Shown in pieces: positions 20,397-29,558 of a stretch of 64,000 bases of DNA. The stretch spans positions 278,243-342,242 of the forward strand of contig CALSLN010000009.1 in the NCBI GenBank assembly GCA_943787205.1, given 5' to 3'. The translations under genes were made by a program, and so were the position numbers. The number at the start of each line of letters is the position of its first letter. Position 1 is the stretch's first letter. Under the pieces are notes generated by a model. That model had not been told where the DNA came from and searched no databases. It saw nothing but the letters and a program-made list of their open reading frames with translations. Source of the stretch: an uncultured Rhodospirillaceae bacterium. GTDB lineage: Bacteria > Pseudomonadota > Alphaproteobacteria > Rhodospirillales > Rhodospirillaceae.

Positions 20397-22505
20397 TCAG
20401 ATTTGGATGTATTCACCATCCATCTTTTCTTCGTCCGCTAACGTCTTGGACTTAGGCGTTCCCCCGGCGCTAGGCTTGTCGAAATCTGGTTGCGCCTTTC
20501 CTGGGACGGAAAGAGACCGAGAAGATGGCACCGTCGGTGGCGTAAAAATGCCTCGGTCGTAATAGCTACTTAGCACTTTCCGAAGCGGCTTCATGCCACG
20601 ATATGGATTACCGAGCGGGTCTCCTGTGCCGAGGTTGTTTGGAAGCCCAACCTCCGCCGCATAATCCTCGACATAGACGTTGGGGTCATCCCACATCGGC
20701 AAGTTGAGGTGTGGGTTCGCCCGCGCACGGCGCAGGGCAAGTAAATCAACCGTACCGGCCAGGGTAGCAGCTCCCGGCGTATCCAATTCTCCTTGGATAG
20801 ACCCGTCGAAGTTCACCATCTTCGTATACCCGCGCATCTGATTGGTGTGTTCATACTTTGAGTTCGGCGTGAAATGCTCACCGCCAGGCAACGGTGATAA
20901 GATGTAAGCAACGTTCTCAAAGGCCCGGGTCTGGCGCGCATAGTCCCAGCCACGTCGGCCGGATCCATGCCCCTCTGAAGAGGGATGAATAATGACCTCA
21001 GCCCCATTTTTGACCAGCATACGGGCGATCTCCGGGTGCGCTTGGTCAAAACAAACCATCGTGGCCAGTCGGCCAATTGGCGTGTCTGCCACTGGGAAGA
21101 GGAAGTCATATCCGTACGTATCCAGATACTCGTCGTAGATCGTACTTGGCGTCGTGTCGGGTAGAGATCCCCAGACATCCGCGCATTGTATTTTTCGATA
21201 TCGATGTATGAGATCACCGGAGTCATTGAGAATAAAGGCTGAGTTGAAAACGTAGCCTGGAAGCTTGTCGTCGATCTCGAAGGTCGATCCAGAGAGGTAC
21301 ACTTTATGCTTAAGTGCAAACTCTGACAGTAACTCCATCTCTGGCCCAGGGTAACGAATTGCAAGACGTTGCAATGTGATAGGCGAGCGATACCCATGAC
21401 CGCCCTGCCCTGTCATGAAGAACTCAGACAGTGCCACAAGTCTGATGTTTGGATTAGATGCCGTGCGCGCAGGCAACTCGAGCGCACGCGTCACGTTTTC
21501 AGTGAGCATCTCTCGCACATCAGACGTTTTCTGAATCATCGTTTTCACGGACTGCACCAACAGCACGTCGTATTCCGTCTCAGGCCCCGTACCTTCGGCC
21601 GCTTTCGCCGATTCAAGACGTTGCTTTGCGTCGCTCACCCACTCTTTTTTATTCCGCGGCTGGGCCGGCGCTGACTGTTGATCAACGATTAGTCTGCGAT
21701 ACCCCTCCGCAAACAAATTGGCGCGAAGGTGGAGTGGAGCAATGCCAAAAATAGCAGCACGCTTGCGGCGCAACTTGTCGACGTAGACATCTGTCTTGAG
21801 GAAGTCCTCAGTAGCAGCGGATCCGATTTGACGACCGTTCCAATCGCAAAGACCACTAGCGCTTGGGGCTGACACTTCCACGCCATCTTTCTCGCGGGAA
21901 ATAGCCGACGCCGTTGCAATAAAAGCGCTGTTCTCAAAAGCGCGGGCGATCCGCGCATTTTGGCGCGCCTCAAACAAGTCGTCCGCCGTTTCTTCGGTTG
22001 GGTTGAGAATGATCTCCGCACCCTTCCAGACAACACTGCGAGCGTAGTGTGGAAACAGAATGTCTTCGCCAGGTAGAATACCCACTTGGCCAATCGGCGT
22101 GTTCGCGACTTTAAATTCTTTCGGTTGACCCAACCCGCTGGTTTGATCCGTCGCCAATCCATTCACCAGTTCCGGGGATACTTTCTCTGTCTCGATCAAT
22201 ACGTCGCCTGCTGCACCGACCAGAAAGCCCAATGTGATTGCGGTCCCAGCCCCAGTGCCTTGCACCACTGCCGATCCAGCGATAAAGACACTCTTGTCCG
22301 CAGTGAGAGCAGCTAAAGCCTTAAGCAGTGCTTTTCGATCCTGCGGTGCGCTTCCATTTGAAGAATGGGGCAAAAGGATCACCGAGCTAACGGGTGCATC
22401 AACCTCGAACCGAGCAGAGTTGGCTGTGATCGTTGCAATGTGTTTGGTCAGCGCCGGAATATCTTCGGGAGACCACGATTTCTGGGAGATATAGAGCATG
22501 CTCAT
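20397..22505 (-). CDS. Tandem-domain nitrilase paralog 1
   Basis: 702 residues from ATG 22505 (preceded by GAAAG). Two carbon-nitrogen hydrolase domains are fused. The C-terminal one has a full triad: Glu361 in VALSEFF, Lys438 in RYRKIQC, Cys485 in MVCFDQAHPE. The N-terminal one keeps the fold (TPIGQVGIL, GAEIILNPTEE, AFENSAFIA) but lacks catalysis: His47 for the Glu (LLPHSSN) and Pro145 for the Cys (GILPGED); Lys108 may remain. Such enzymes cleave nitriles or amides. A C-terminal tail of about 60 residues is rich in Ser, Pro and Lys. It heads the operon that ends with the Rieske genes. Two homologues lie at 24658 and 27448. Confidence 0.88.
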   Translation of the reverse strand: MSMLYISQKSWSPEDIPALTKHIATITANSARFEVDAPVSSVILLPHSSNGSAPQDRKALLKALAALTADKSVFIAGSAVVQGTGAGTAITLGFLVGAAGDVLIETEKVSPELVNGLATDQTSGLGQPKEFKVANTPIGQVGILPGEDILFPHYARSVVWKGAEIILNPTEETADDLFEARQNARIARAFENSAFIATASAISREKDGVEVSAPSASGLCDWNGRQIGSAATEDFLKTDVYVDKLRRKRAAIFGIAPLHLRANLFAEGYRRLIVDQQSAPAQPRNKKEWVSDAKQRLESAKAAEGTGPETEYDVLLVQSVKTMIQKTSDVREMLTENVTRALELPARTASNPNIRLVALSEFFMTGQGGHGYRSPITLQRLAIRYPGPEMELLSEFALKHKVYLSGSTFEIDDKLPGYVFNSAFILNDSGDLIHRYRKIQCADVWGSLPDTTPSTIYDEYLDTYGYDFLFPVADTPIGRLATMVCFDQAHPEIARMLVKNGAEVIIHPSSEGHGSGRRGWDYARQTRAFENVAYILSPLPGGEHFTPNSKYEHTNQMRGYTKMVNFDGSIQGELDTPGAATLAGTVDLLALRRARANPHLNLPMWDDPNVYVEDYAAEVGLPNNLGTGDPLGNPYRGMKPLRKVLSSYYDRGIFTPPTVPSSRSLSVPGKAQPDFDKPSAGGTPKSKTLADEEKMDGEYIQI

Positions 22506-22658
22506 ATGGCTTTCTTTTCTGAGTCGAGACCCGTGTTTGATCCACAGACTTATATTGACTGATGGATAGTATACCGGCGCAAACAAAGAACACCGCATAA
22601 CCACTGATCGAGCGCGATTTAGCCCATTTCGTTGGATTCTGGCTGCGCGCAGGCCGAT

Positions 22659-22686
22659 TTGGTTGCTGTTTTTACGAGGCTATATA
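22659..22686 (+). promoter_or_regulatory. Possible sigma70-type promoter for pirin gene
   Basis: TTGGTT and TATATA are separated by 16 bases, 55 bases before the pirin start, in the 235-base gap between divergent nitrilase 1 and pirin genes. The -10 box is good, the -35 box is partial. The evidence is only the match to consensus. Confidence 0.3.
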
Positions 22687-22740
22687 GATTGAATAAAGCC
22701 CACCCATCCCAGCCCTAAACAACCCAGAGTATATACCTCC

Positions 22741-23586
22741 ATGACGTCCGCTATCGACCTCATCATATCACCCCGAAAACGAGACATCGGCAGCCTCGAA
22801 GTCAGGCGCGCCCTCCCCTACGCCAAACGGAGAACGGTCGGACCATTCATCTTCTTCGATCACATGGGGCCGGCTAAATTCGAACCTGGACAGGGCATTG
22901 ATGTTCGCCCCCACCCCCATATTGGACTGGCGACAGTGACCTTCTTGTTCGATGGCGAAATCCATCACCGCGATAGCCTCGGATTTCACCAACCAATACA
23001 ACCAGGCGACGTAAATTGGATGACCGCCGGTCGCGGTATCGTCCATTCAGAACGAACAGGACCGGAGGCTCGGGCGAGCGGTCAAACGTTGCACGGAATC
23101 CAGACATGGATTGCCTTACCCATAGAACATGAAGAGACAGAGCCCGCGTTCTATCACCACCCGAAAGACACATTGCCTACCATTCAGCGTGATGGTGCGA
23201 ACCTGAGCCTAATTGCTGGAAACGTCCACGGCGAGACATCACCAGTCAAAGTGTTCTCGCCGATGTTCTATCTCGGCGGCTCATTGGACGCAGAAGCGGA
23301 CTTTGCCATAACGGACGAGCATGAAGAGCGATCTGTGTATGTGGTCGATGGCACCGTTTCCGTCGACGGCCAAACACTCGAGGAAGGGGATATGGCGGTT
23401 CTTCTCCCCGGCAAATCAGCAAGAGTAAAAACGGATTCCGGCGCACGAATCATGTTGGCCGGAGGAGCGCCTTTAGATGGCAAACGCCTCATTTGGTGGA
23501 ACCTGGTCGGTAGTGAACAGTCTTTGATTGACCGGGCCAAGCGGGGAATGGAAGAACGGAGACTTCGCAACCGTGCGCGACGATGA
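22741..23586 (+). CDS. Pirin family protein
   Basis: 281 residues of bicupin pirin type. The N-terminal cupin has RTVGPFIFFDHMGP and VRPHPHIGLATVTF, whose His pair (HPHIG) with a later His (IVHSER) and Glu bind a metal, usually iron. Some pirins are quercetin dioxygenases, others act in stress response or regulation; the sequence does not tell which. The C-terminal cupin is present (EERSVYVVDGTVSVDG). It is divergent from nitrilase 1 and 36 bases ahead of the TRAP binding protein gene, with which it may form an operon. Intact frame. Confidence 0.9.
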   Translation: MTSAIDLIISPRKRDIGSLEVRRALPYAKRRTVGPFIFFDHMGPAKFEPGQGIDVRPHPHIGLATVTFLFDGEIHHRDSLGFHQPIQPGDVNWMTAGRGIVHSERTGPEARASGQTLHGIQTWIALPIEHEETEPAFYHHPKDTLPTIQRDGANLSLIAGNVHGETSPVKVFSPMFYLGGSLDAEADFAITDEHEERSVYVVDGTVSVDGQTLEEGDMAVLLPGKSARVKTDSGARIMLAGGAPLDGKRLIWWNLVGSEQSLIDRAKRGMEERRLRNRARR

Positions 23587-23622
23587 AGACGAGTTCATTC
23601 CATTACCGAAAGATTGAGTTTG

Positions 23623-24654
23623 ATGGCCAACATCTATCGTTTTCTTACGACGAGCTTATCCACGCTCATTCTTGTCATTGGCGTTTCGTCAGCTGCTGCG
23701 GCCCAAGCAAGCGCGATAAAACCTATGCTCATCGTCGGTGGCACGACCGGAGTACCAGAGGGCACTGCCGGTTATGAAAAATGGATGATGTTTCGTGATC
23801 GCGTAGCAGACCACTCAAATGGCGCCCTCGAGCTCACTCCAATGGTTTCAGGGGAGTTGGGTTCAGAAGAGACGATCCTGAGCAGCTTGCGTCGAGGGCG
23901 CGTCCAGGTCGCAAATTTATCAGGATTGGTTATCGGTTCTATTGTGCCAGAAGTGGCCTTGCTACAGACACCCTTTCTGTTCGATAGCACGGAGCAAGCG
24001 GATCACATTTTTGACACCGTATTGTTCGACATATACAGCGATTTGCTCGCACAAAATCGTCTTACGCTTATGTCATGGGATGAGGTCGGGGTTCACCACG
24101 TCTACGGAAAGAAACCAATTTTAACACCACGAGATCTTCAGGGTGTCCGCTTTCGGGTCTCATCCGGCCTTGCAGCCCGCCTTTTTGCAGAAGCAATCGC
24201 GTCCGACATCATTCCACTTGCCTTCACAGAAAATATCATCGGTCTCCAGACCGGGCTCGTTGACGCAGGTGCTAATGCGGTCATTCTATATGCAAGCACT
24301 GGCATCTCAGAGGAGGCTCCACACCTCTCTCTGACAAACCACATGCATGCCGTCAATTTCATGATCGCTGATTCTAAATGGCTTGGGCGACTACCGAAAA
24401 GCCAACAAGACATCGTGCAGAATGGCTGGCTCCCGATCGATCAAGCACGCGCTATGTCACGGGCTGAAGAACAGAAATTTCTCGACCAGGCCGATCAGAT
24501 CGGGTTTGAGATTCACACGCTAACACCCGCCCAGAGAGACTCGTGGATCCAGGCATCTGCCCCGGTAACGGATCAGATTATTGAAGGTATTGGTGGCTCA
24601 GCGGCTGAAATCTACGCGGCAATACAAAGGGCAAAACGGGACTTCGCAGACTGA
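23623..24654 (+). CDS. TRAP transporter solute-binding protein (DctP type)
   Basis: 343 residues from ATG 23623, with a signal peptide ending near SSAAAAQA. Family features include the early YEKWMMFRDRV segment, SEETILSSLRRGRVQVANLSG, LQGVRFRVSSGLAARLF with the conserved Arg that binds a carboxylate ligand, and TENIIGLQTGLVDAGAN. TRAP binding proteins capture organic acids in the periplasm for a DctQM permease, which is not in the neighbourhood. The stop is three bases from the convergent nitrilase 2 stop. The ligand might be a carboxylate made or used by the nitrilase pathway, by context only. Confidence 0.87.
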   Translation: MANIYRFLTTSLSTLILVIGVSSAAAAQASAIKPMLIVGGTTGVPEGTAGYEKWMMFRDRVADHSNGALELTPMVSGELGSEETILSSLRRGRVQVANLSGLVIGSIVPEVALLQTPFLFDSTEQADHIFDTVLFDIYSDLLAQNRLTLMSWDEVGVHHVYGKKPILTPRDLQGVRFRVSSGLAARLFAEAIASDIIPLAFTENIIGLQTGLVDAGANAVILYASTGISEEAPHLSLTNHMHAVNFMIADSKWLGRLPKSQQDIVQNGWLPIDQARAMSRAEEQKFLDQADQIGFEIHTLTPAQRDSWIQASAPVTDQIIEGIGGSAAEIYAAIQRAKRDFAD

Positions 24655-24657
24655 TAC

Positions 24658-26613
24658 TCAGTCGCCCTTTGGGGCAACAAAGATGCCCTCTTTGGCATAA
24701 GATGCGATTACTTTTTTGATCTCAACACCGCCAAGATAAGGGTTTCCTAGCGGGTCATCTGGCCAAAGATTATTTGGCAACCCGCGCGGGGTCTCAGCAT
24801 ATTCGTGCGCGTATACGACGGCATCATCCCATAGCGCGATATTGGCCTGAAGGTCTGCGCGGGCCTGCCGCAGAGCTCTTAGATCAATCATGCCGCTTAA
24901 CGGGACCTGACCTGCAGTATCCGCTTCAGCCTGCACCGATCCATCGAAGTTAATAATCTTCGAATAACCGCGACCGCGTGAGCTGGGGACTGGTCGGTCC
25001 GGCAGAAAATATTCGCCGCCATGACCAGCTGACAGAACATACGCGACATTCTCAAACGCGCGCATCCGACGGGCAGCATCCCAACCCGCACGGTGAGAGC
25101 CGTGGGGCTCTGATGTAGGGTGCAGAATGATCTCTGCGCCGCGCCGCGCCATGGCTCGGTATGTCTCTGGAAAATTGTTATCAAAACAGATCGTCGTTGC
25201 AAGACAGCCAATTGGCGTATCCACAATGGGGAAAAGATGTTCGTATCCGTACTTATCAACATACTGATCAAATACGCTTCCCGGTGTCGTGTCTGGCAGA
25301 AAGCCCATCGCATCGCCGCAGTGAATTTTGCGATACCGGTGAATAAGATTGCCGGAGGGGTCGTAAATGAAAGCGGTGTTAAAAAATCGGTCCGGCCAAT
25401 CCGGATCATGTTCGAATACTCCGCCAGAAACGTAGGCCCCAATCTCTTGTGCAAATGCTGCAATCTGATCCATTTCCGGACCGGGAAAGGTCACCCCAAT
25501 CTTATCTGCGATGTGCCCAAGCTTTTGACCTAATGGGCTAACAGGACCGGTCAAAAAGAACTCTGGGAACACGACGAGCTTGAGGTTTGCCGCACGTGCC
25601 CCATAGTTCCGCACCAGATCAAACGCGTCGTCTAGGTTTGGCTGCCGGCACTCAACTAGTTGTTCAGGTTTATGAGATTGATGCACCACGTGCTGGGCGA
25701 CCATTGCGCTGTAGGCTGAAACTTCTTTTCCCACAGGCGGCTTTGGTAGCGCCTCAGCTTTTCGCGCACCTTCAAACAACCAGTCTTTTCGGGTTTGTGG
25801 AGAGGGCCGAGGCGTCGATGCTTCCACCTTATAGCCGGGCGCATAAAGATTCATCCTGACGATCGTCGGAAAATTCAAAGCCGGTCCAGATCGCTTGCGT
25901 CGCAAAGCTTCAATATCGACATCTACACGGACGTACGATTCCGCACCAACCACACTCACGGCCTTTCCCTGTGGCGGATACAAAGCTGTCACAGGCGGAA
26001 GCGCAACGCTGGTGCCATCAATCGTGACGGAATGCGGAGACGCAACGGCTACATAAGCAAGGTTTTCATAGGCGCGCGCGACCCGCGCAACAGTCCGGCT
26101 ATCAAGCAAGGCGTCCGTTCGCTCGCGCGATGGATTGAGAATGATCTCTGCACCACTGACCAGCATCGTACGAACAACATGTGGCGCTAGAATGTCTTCG
26201 CCACAGAGGATGCCAATCTGCCCCAAAGGTGTGTCAGCCACTTGGAATGATGCAGGGCGAAATGTATCAGCGCTAGTGTCCGTATACCCTTCAACGAGGT
26301 CGGGCATGATTTTAGGAGTCCGAGACAGAATGCTGCCATCAGGCCCCACAATAAAACCAACTGTTCTCGGCGAGTCCTCACCGTCAACGGTCACATAAGC
26401 TGAAGCGCCCACATAAACAGCATGCCCTGTCGCCAGTTGAGCCAACGCATCCACGATTGCTTGCTCATGCGGCGCGTCCCGCTCCGACCCGTCGCCATGG
26501 GGCAATACAATAAGCTCAGGTCCATTCTTGACCCGCGTTCCGAGCGCTTGCCGGATGACCCCATCGGCCAGATTCAGAGAATCAATTGCCCAAGGCGTTT
26601 GCAAAAGAAACAT
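24658..26613 (-). CDS. Tandem-domain nitrilase paralog 2
   Basis: 651 residues from ATG 26613, which has GGAGG eight bases upstream and gives the start MFLLQTPW shared with paralog 3. The C-terminal domain holds the triad Glu351 (VVFPEFF), Lys429 (RYRKIHC) and Cys476 (TICFDNNFPE). The N-terminal domain keeps Lys101 (RTPKIMPD) and Cys137 (GILCGEDIL) but has His39 (VLPHGDG) where the catalytic Glu belongs. Both domains share the GAEIIL and AFENVAY/AYENLAY segments, showing internal duplication. It is the third gene of a unit with paralog 3 and the exported Rossmann protein. A C-N hydrolase reaction in the cytoplasm is expected; no signal peptide is seen. Confidence 0.88.
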   Translation of the reverse strand: MFLLQTPWAIDSLNLADGVIRQALGTRVKNGPELIVLPHGDGSERDAPHEQAIVDALAQLATGHAVYVGASAYVTVDGEDSPRTVGFIVGPDGSILSRTPKIMPDLVEGYTDTSADTFRPASFQVADTPLGQIGILCGEDILAPHVVRTMLVSGAEIILNPSRERTDALLDSRTVARVARAYENLAYVAVASPHSVTIDGTSVALPPVTALYPPQGKAVSVVGAESYVRVDVDIEALRRKRSGPALNFPTIVRMNLYAPGYKVEASTPRPSPQTRKDWLFEGARKAEALPKPPVGKEVSAYSAMVAQHVVHQSHKPEQLVECRQPNLDDAFDLVRNYGARAANLKLVVFPEFFLTGPVSPLGQKLGHIADKIGVTFPGPEMDQIAAFAQEIGAYVSGGVFEHDPDWPDRFFNTAFIYDPSGNLIHRYRKIHCGDAMGFLPDTTPGSVFDQYVDKYGYEHLFPIVDTPIGCLATTICFDNNFPETYRAMARRGAEIILHPTSEPHGSHRAGWDAARRMRAFENVAYVLSAGHGGEYFLPDRPVPSSRGRGYSKIINFDGSVQAEADTAGQVPLSGMIDLRALRQARADLQANIALWDDAVVYAHEYAETPRGLPNNLWPDDPLGNPYLGGVEIKKVIASYAKEGIFVAPKGD

Positions 26614-26654
26614 AGAAGAACCTCCGACTCTTGAACGGCTGGGTGCAGAGCGTC

Positions 26655-27359
26655 CTATTCTTCGCCAGCAGGCAGTGCGGGATCCCATGCGTAGAGAATT
26701 TTCTGATGCGTGGATTCGTCATCCAGAATGTCAACGATCATGCGACCCAGCTCTTGGCGGTCGATAGAGCCACGATACTCATAGTCTTCGAAAATGCCGG
26801 TGCCCGTCGTTTCGCCGCGACGCAATCCGCCCGGACGGACAATTGTGTAATCCAAACCGCTGTAGATCAGGTCATCTTCCGCCAGTGTCTTTATATAAAG
26901 CACTTCAGCCATAAAGTTTGCACCTTCACCCGGGATTTCCCGAGTCGTGCCGACGCCCATTGAACTCACCTGAATGACGCGACTCACAGCATTCGCTTTC
27001 GCGGCAGCCGTGATGTTCAGATTGCCAACAAGATCAGGACGCCGTTCACCGCGCCGCCCCCCTAATGAACTAATGACAACTTTAAAATTGTCAGCCGTAT
27101 AGGCTTGGTCCACGTCATCTGCATTCAAGGCATTGCCGACCACTGTTTTGACATCCAAACCGTCAAAAACACTCAGGTTGGATGTCGGCCTCACGAACAC
27201 CGTCACCGGCACGTCCATAGCGCGCAGATGCTGAACGGCGCTTAGGCCAGTTCCACTGGTGCCACCAAAAACGAGTACGGGGCCATCGATGGCCTGGGCC
27301 ATATTCGCAGCACCAAAAAACAAAGCGGCGAAAGCGATAAGAAAGCGTTTGAAACTCAT
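26655..27359 (-). CDS. Exported NAD(P)-binding Rossmann protein (NmrA/atypical SDR type)
   Basis: 234 residues from ATG 27359, with GGAGA ten bases upstream. A clear signal peptide (FLIAFAALFFGAANMAQA) precedes the Rossmann fold: VLVFGGTSGTGLSAVQHL with the glycine motif, VVGNALNADDV, and RVIQVSSMGVG. The central YIKTLAEDDL has a Tyr-x-Lys-like position of atypical SDRs. NAD(P)-dependent enzymes are rarely exported by the Sec route because the periplasm lacks free NAD(P)H, so the signal is odd; an N-terminal anchor is an alternative. It stands between two nitrilase paralogs and is probably co-transcribed with them. Confidence 0.75.
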   Translation of the reverse strand: MSFKRFLIAFAALFFGAANMAQAIDGPVLVFGGTSGTGLSAVQHLRAMDVPVTVFVRPTSNLSVFDGLDVKTVVGNALNADDVDQAYTADNFKVVISSLGGRRGERRPDLVGNLNITAAAKANAVSRVIQVSSMGVGTTREIPGEGANFMAEVLYIKTLAEDDLIYSGLDYTIVRPGGLRRGETTGTGIFEDYEYRGSIDRQELGRMIVDILDDESTHQKILYAWDPALPAGEE

Positions 27360-27447
27360 GGAGTGTCTCCTGACGTTGCCGTTATTCGTTGATTTAGTAT
27401 GGCACGACCATAGTACAGCGCGAGTCACGATTTAGGGAAGGCAGTCG

Positions 27448-29445
27448 CTAAACTACAGCCTGCATAGATTGATCGATCGCTGGCTTTTTACCCGCACCTT
27501 CTGGCCGAATATAAACGCCGTCGCGCTGATAAATATCGATCATTTTCTTAATTTCAGCGCCATCTTCATAGGGATTAACCAAGGGGTCACCGGCCCAGAC
27601 ATCGTTTTCAATGCCGCGCTCATCTGCGTATTTGTGGGCGTAAACGGCCGAGTCATCCCATGCGGCTAAATTCCCCTTGAGATCAGCACGGGCGCGACGA
27701 AGCGCCGTCATGTCTATAGATCCAACCAACGGCACTGCACCTGGCCCATCAACGATGCATTGCAACGAGCCGTCATAGTTGACCACCTTAGAGTAACCGC
27801 GCTGCATGGAGCCTGGGAAACTCAACCCGTCTCCACGGAACTCGCCGCCGTGACCAGCCGTAAGAATATACGCGGTGTTTTCAAACGCGCGGACATGGCG
27901 AGCAATATCCCACCCCCGACGCCGCACGTTATGGGGCTCAGATGTCGGATGAATGATGACTTCTGCACCTCGCTTCACCATAGCGCGATGGGTCTCACCG
28001 AAATTCATGTCAAAGCAGATAACCGTGCACAATTTACCAAGCGGCGTGTCAGCGACCGGGAACAGGTGGTCATAGCCGTAACGATCCACATACTCCGTAT
28101 AGACGCTGCCTGGCGTCGTATCGGGCAAGCGACCAAAGACATCTGCACAGTGTATCTTACGATACAGGTGCACGAGATTGCCGTTGTCATCGAAAATGAA
28201 AGCAGAATTGAAGAACCGGTCCGGCCACTTAGGGTCGAACTCAAACACACCACCGGACACATAGGTGTTGTTGTCCTGCGCAAACTTCGCAAGTTGATCC
28301 GCTTCGGGCCCAGGGAACGTTATTCCAATCTTGCTCGCAAGGTGCCCTGACCGACTGCCCAGTTGACTAACAGCTCCGGTCAGAAAGAACTCTGGGAACA
28401 CGACCAGTTTTACACCCGGGGATTTTGCAAAGGGCCCTGCAACATAGAGTGCGTTATCAAGATTTCGCTGCCGGTATTCAGGCAAGGCATCTGCATTCGT
28501 GGAAACCTGGGTCACAGTCTGCCCCAGCAGGACATCGTATCGGTCAATCTGATCATCCGCACCGGACTTGGCTTGAATAGACGATGACACTTTTTCTTTT
28601 CCGGCGGCAATCCAGTCCTCTCGGGTGGTCGGCGAAGGGGCCGCATTTGAGGCCTCTTCCGCATACCCGTGCGCATACAGCCGCATACGAACAATGGCAG
28701 GAAGGTTACCCATGGGTTCCTCACGCCGGCGACGCAGGCTTTCAATATCGATGTCGCCAACAATAAAAGACTCATCCGAAGATGCGCGAAGTTCTGTGCC
28801 CCACATTTCAGCAAGCGCTGTGGCGGCAGGCAGTTTGACAGTCGCACCGTCGATTGTGACCGCGCTCGCTGATGCTGATGCAACATAAGCCGCGTTCTCG
28901 TAAGATCGGGCTTGGCGGGCCTTTTGCCGAATCTCGAAGTGTTTGTCCGTGCGTTCGCGGCTGGGGTTCAGAACAACCTCCGCGCCACTGGTGACGAGCG
29001 CGCGCACAATGTGAGGGGAAAGAACATCCTCACCGCACAGAATACCAACTTGGCCTTCTGCCGTCATCGCCACCGGAAACTCTGCGGGCTGCGATACGGC
29101 AGAAACTGAATCCGTAAACCCTTCCACAAGGTCAGGCATGATTTTCGGCATACGAAGCAGCAAGCCTCCGTCTGGGCCCGTCAAGTATCCGACGGTTCGC
29201 ACGGCATCGTCTTCATCGCGGACATAAGCAGATCCGCATAAAGAAATTCCGTGGGCTTTAGAAAGCGCGGCCAAGACGTCGACAACCTTTTTCTCTGGTA
29301 TAGCTTGGCTCGGGCCGCCATCAGCATGCGGCAGCAACAGCAATGCGCCCTGTGGCTCCACCAGAGTCGCAAGGCTTTGCTTTATGACTCCAGATAAAGT
29401 GTCTTCTGCTGTACCAGGGGTCCACGGTGTCTGTAGCAATATCAT
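27448..29445 (-). CDS. Tandem-domain nitrilase paralog 3
   Basis: 665 residues from ATG 29445 (MILLQTPW). The C-terminal domain has Glu352 (VVFPEFF), Lys430 (LYRKIHC) and Cys477 (VICFDMNFGE). The N-terminal domain has His40 (LLPHADGG) instead of Glu, with Lys101 (RMPKIMPD) and Cys137 (GILCGED) kept. It is closer in sequence to paralog 2 than to paralog 1. It heads the minus-strand unit continuing to the exported Rossmann protein and paralog 2, and diverges from the lysine aminomutase-like gene across 113 bases. As in the others, a linker of about 90 residues joins the domains. Confidence 0.88.
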   Translation of the reverse strand: MILLQTPWTPGTAEDTLSGVIKQSLATLVEPQGALLLLPHADGGPSQAIPEKKVVDVLAALSKAHGISLCGSAYVRDEDDAVRTVGYLTGPDGGLLLRMPKIMPDLVEGFTDSVSAVSQPAEFPVAMTAEGQVGILCGEDVLSPHIVRALVTSGAEVVLNPSRERTDKHFEIRQKARQARSYENAAYVASASASAVTIDGATVKLPAATALAEMWGTELRASSDESFIVGDIDIESLRRRREEPMGNLPAIVRMRLYAHGYAEEASNAAPSPTTREDWIAAGKEKVSSSIQAKSGADDQIDRYDVLLGQTVTQVSTNADALPEYRQRNLDNALYVAGPFAKSPGVKLVVFPEFFLTGAVSQLGSRSGHLASKIGITFPGPEADQLAKFAQDNNTYVSGGVFEFDPKWPDRFFNSAFIFDDNGNLVHLYRKIHCADVFGRLPDTTPGSVYTEYVDRYGYDHLFPVADTPLGKLCTVICFDMNFGETHRAMVKRGAEVIIHPTSEPHNVRRRGWDIARHVRAFENTAYILTAGHGGEFRGDGLSFPGSMQRGYSKVVNYDGSLQCIVDGPGAVPLVGSIDMTALRRARADLKGNLAAWDDSAVYAHKYADERGIENDVWAGDPLVNPYEDGAEIKKMIDIYQRDGVYIRPEGAGKKPAIDQSMQAVV

Positions 29446-29558
29446 TCTTTATGCGCCCTTCTATTACCCGCTATCACATCCGCTGAACCTTGCCGTGTTC
29501 GCATTGGAAGGCCTAAAACAGATCATGTCCCGTTCCTTGCGCGGACAGCAGTAACTGA

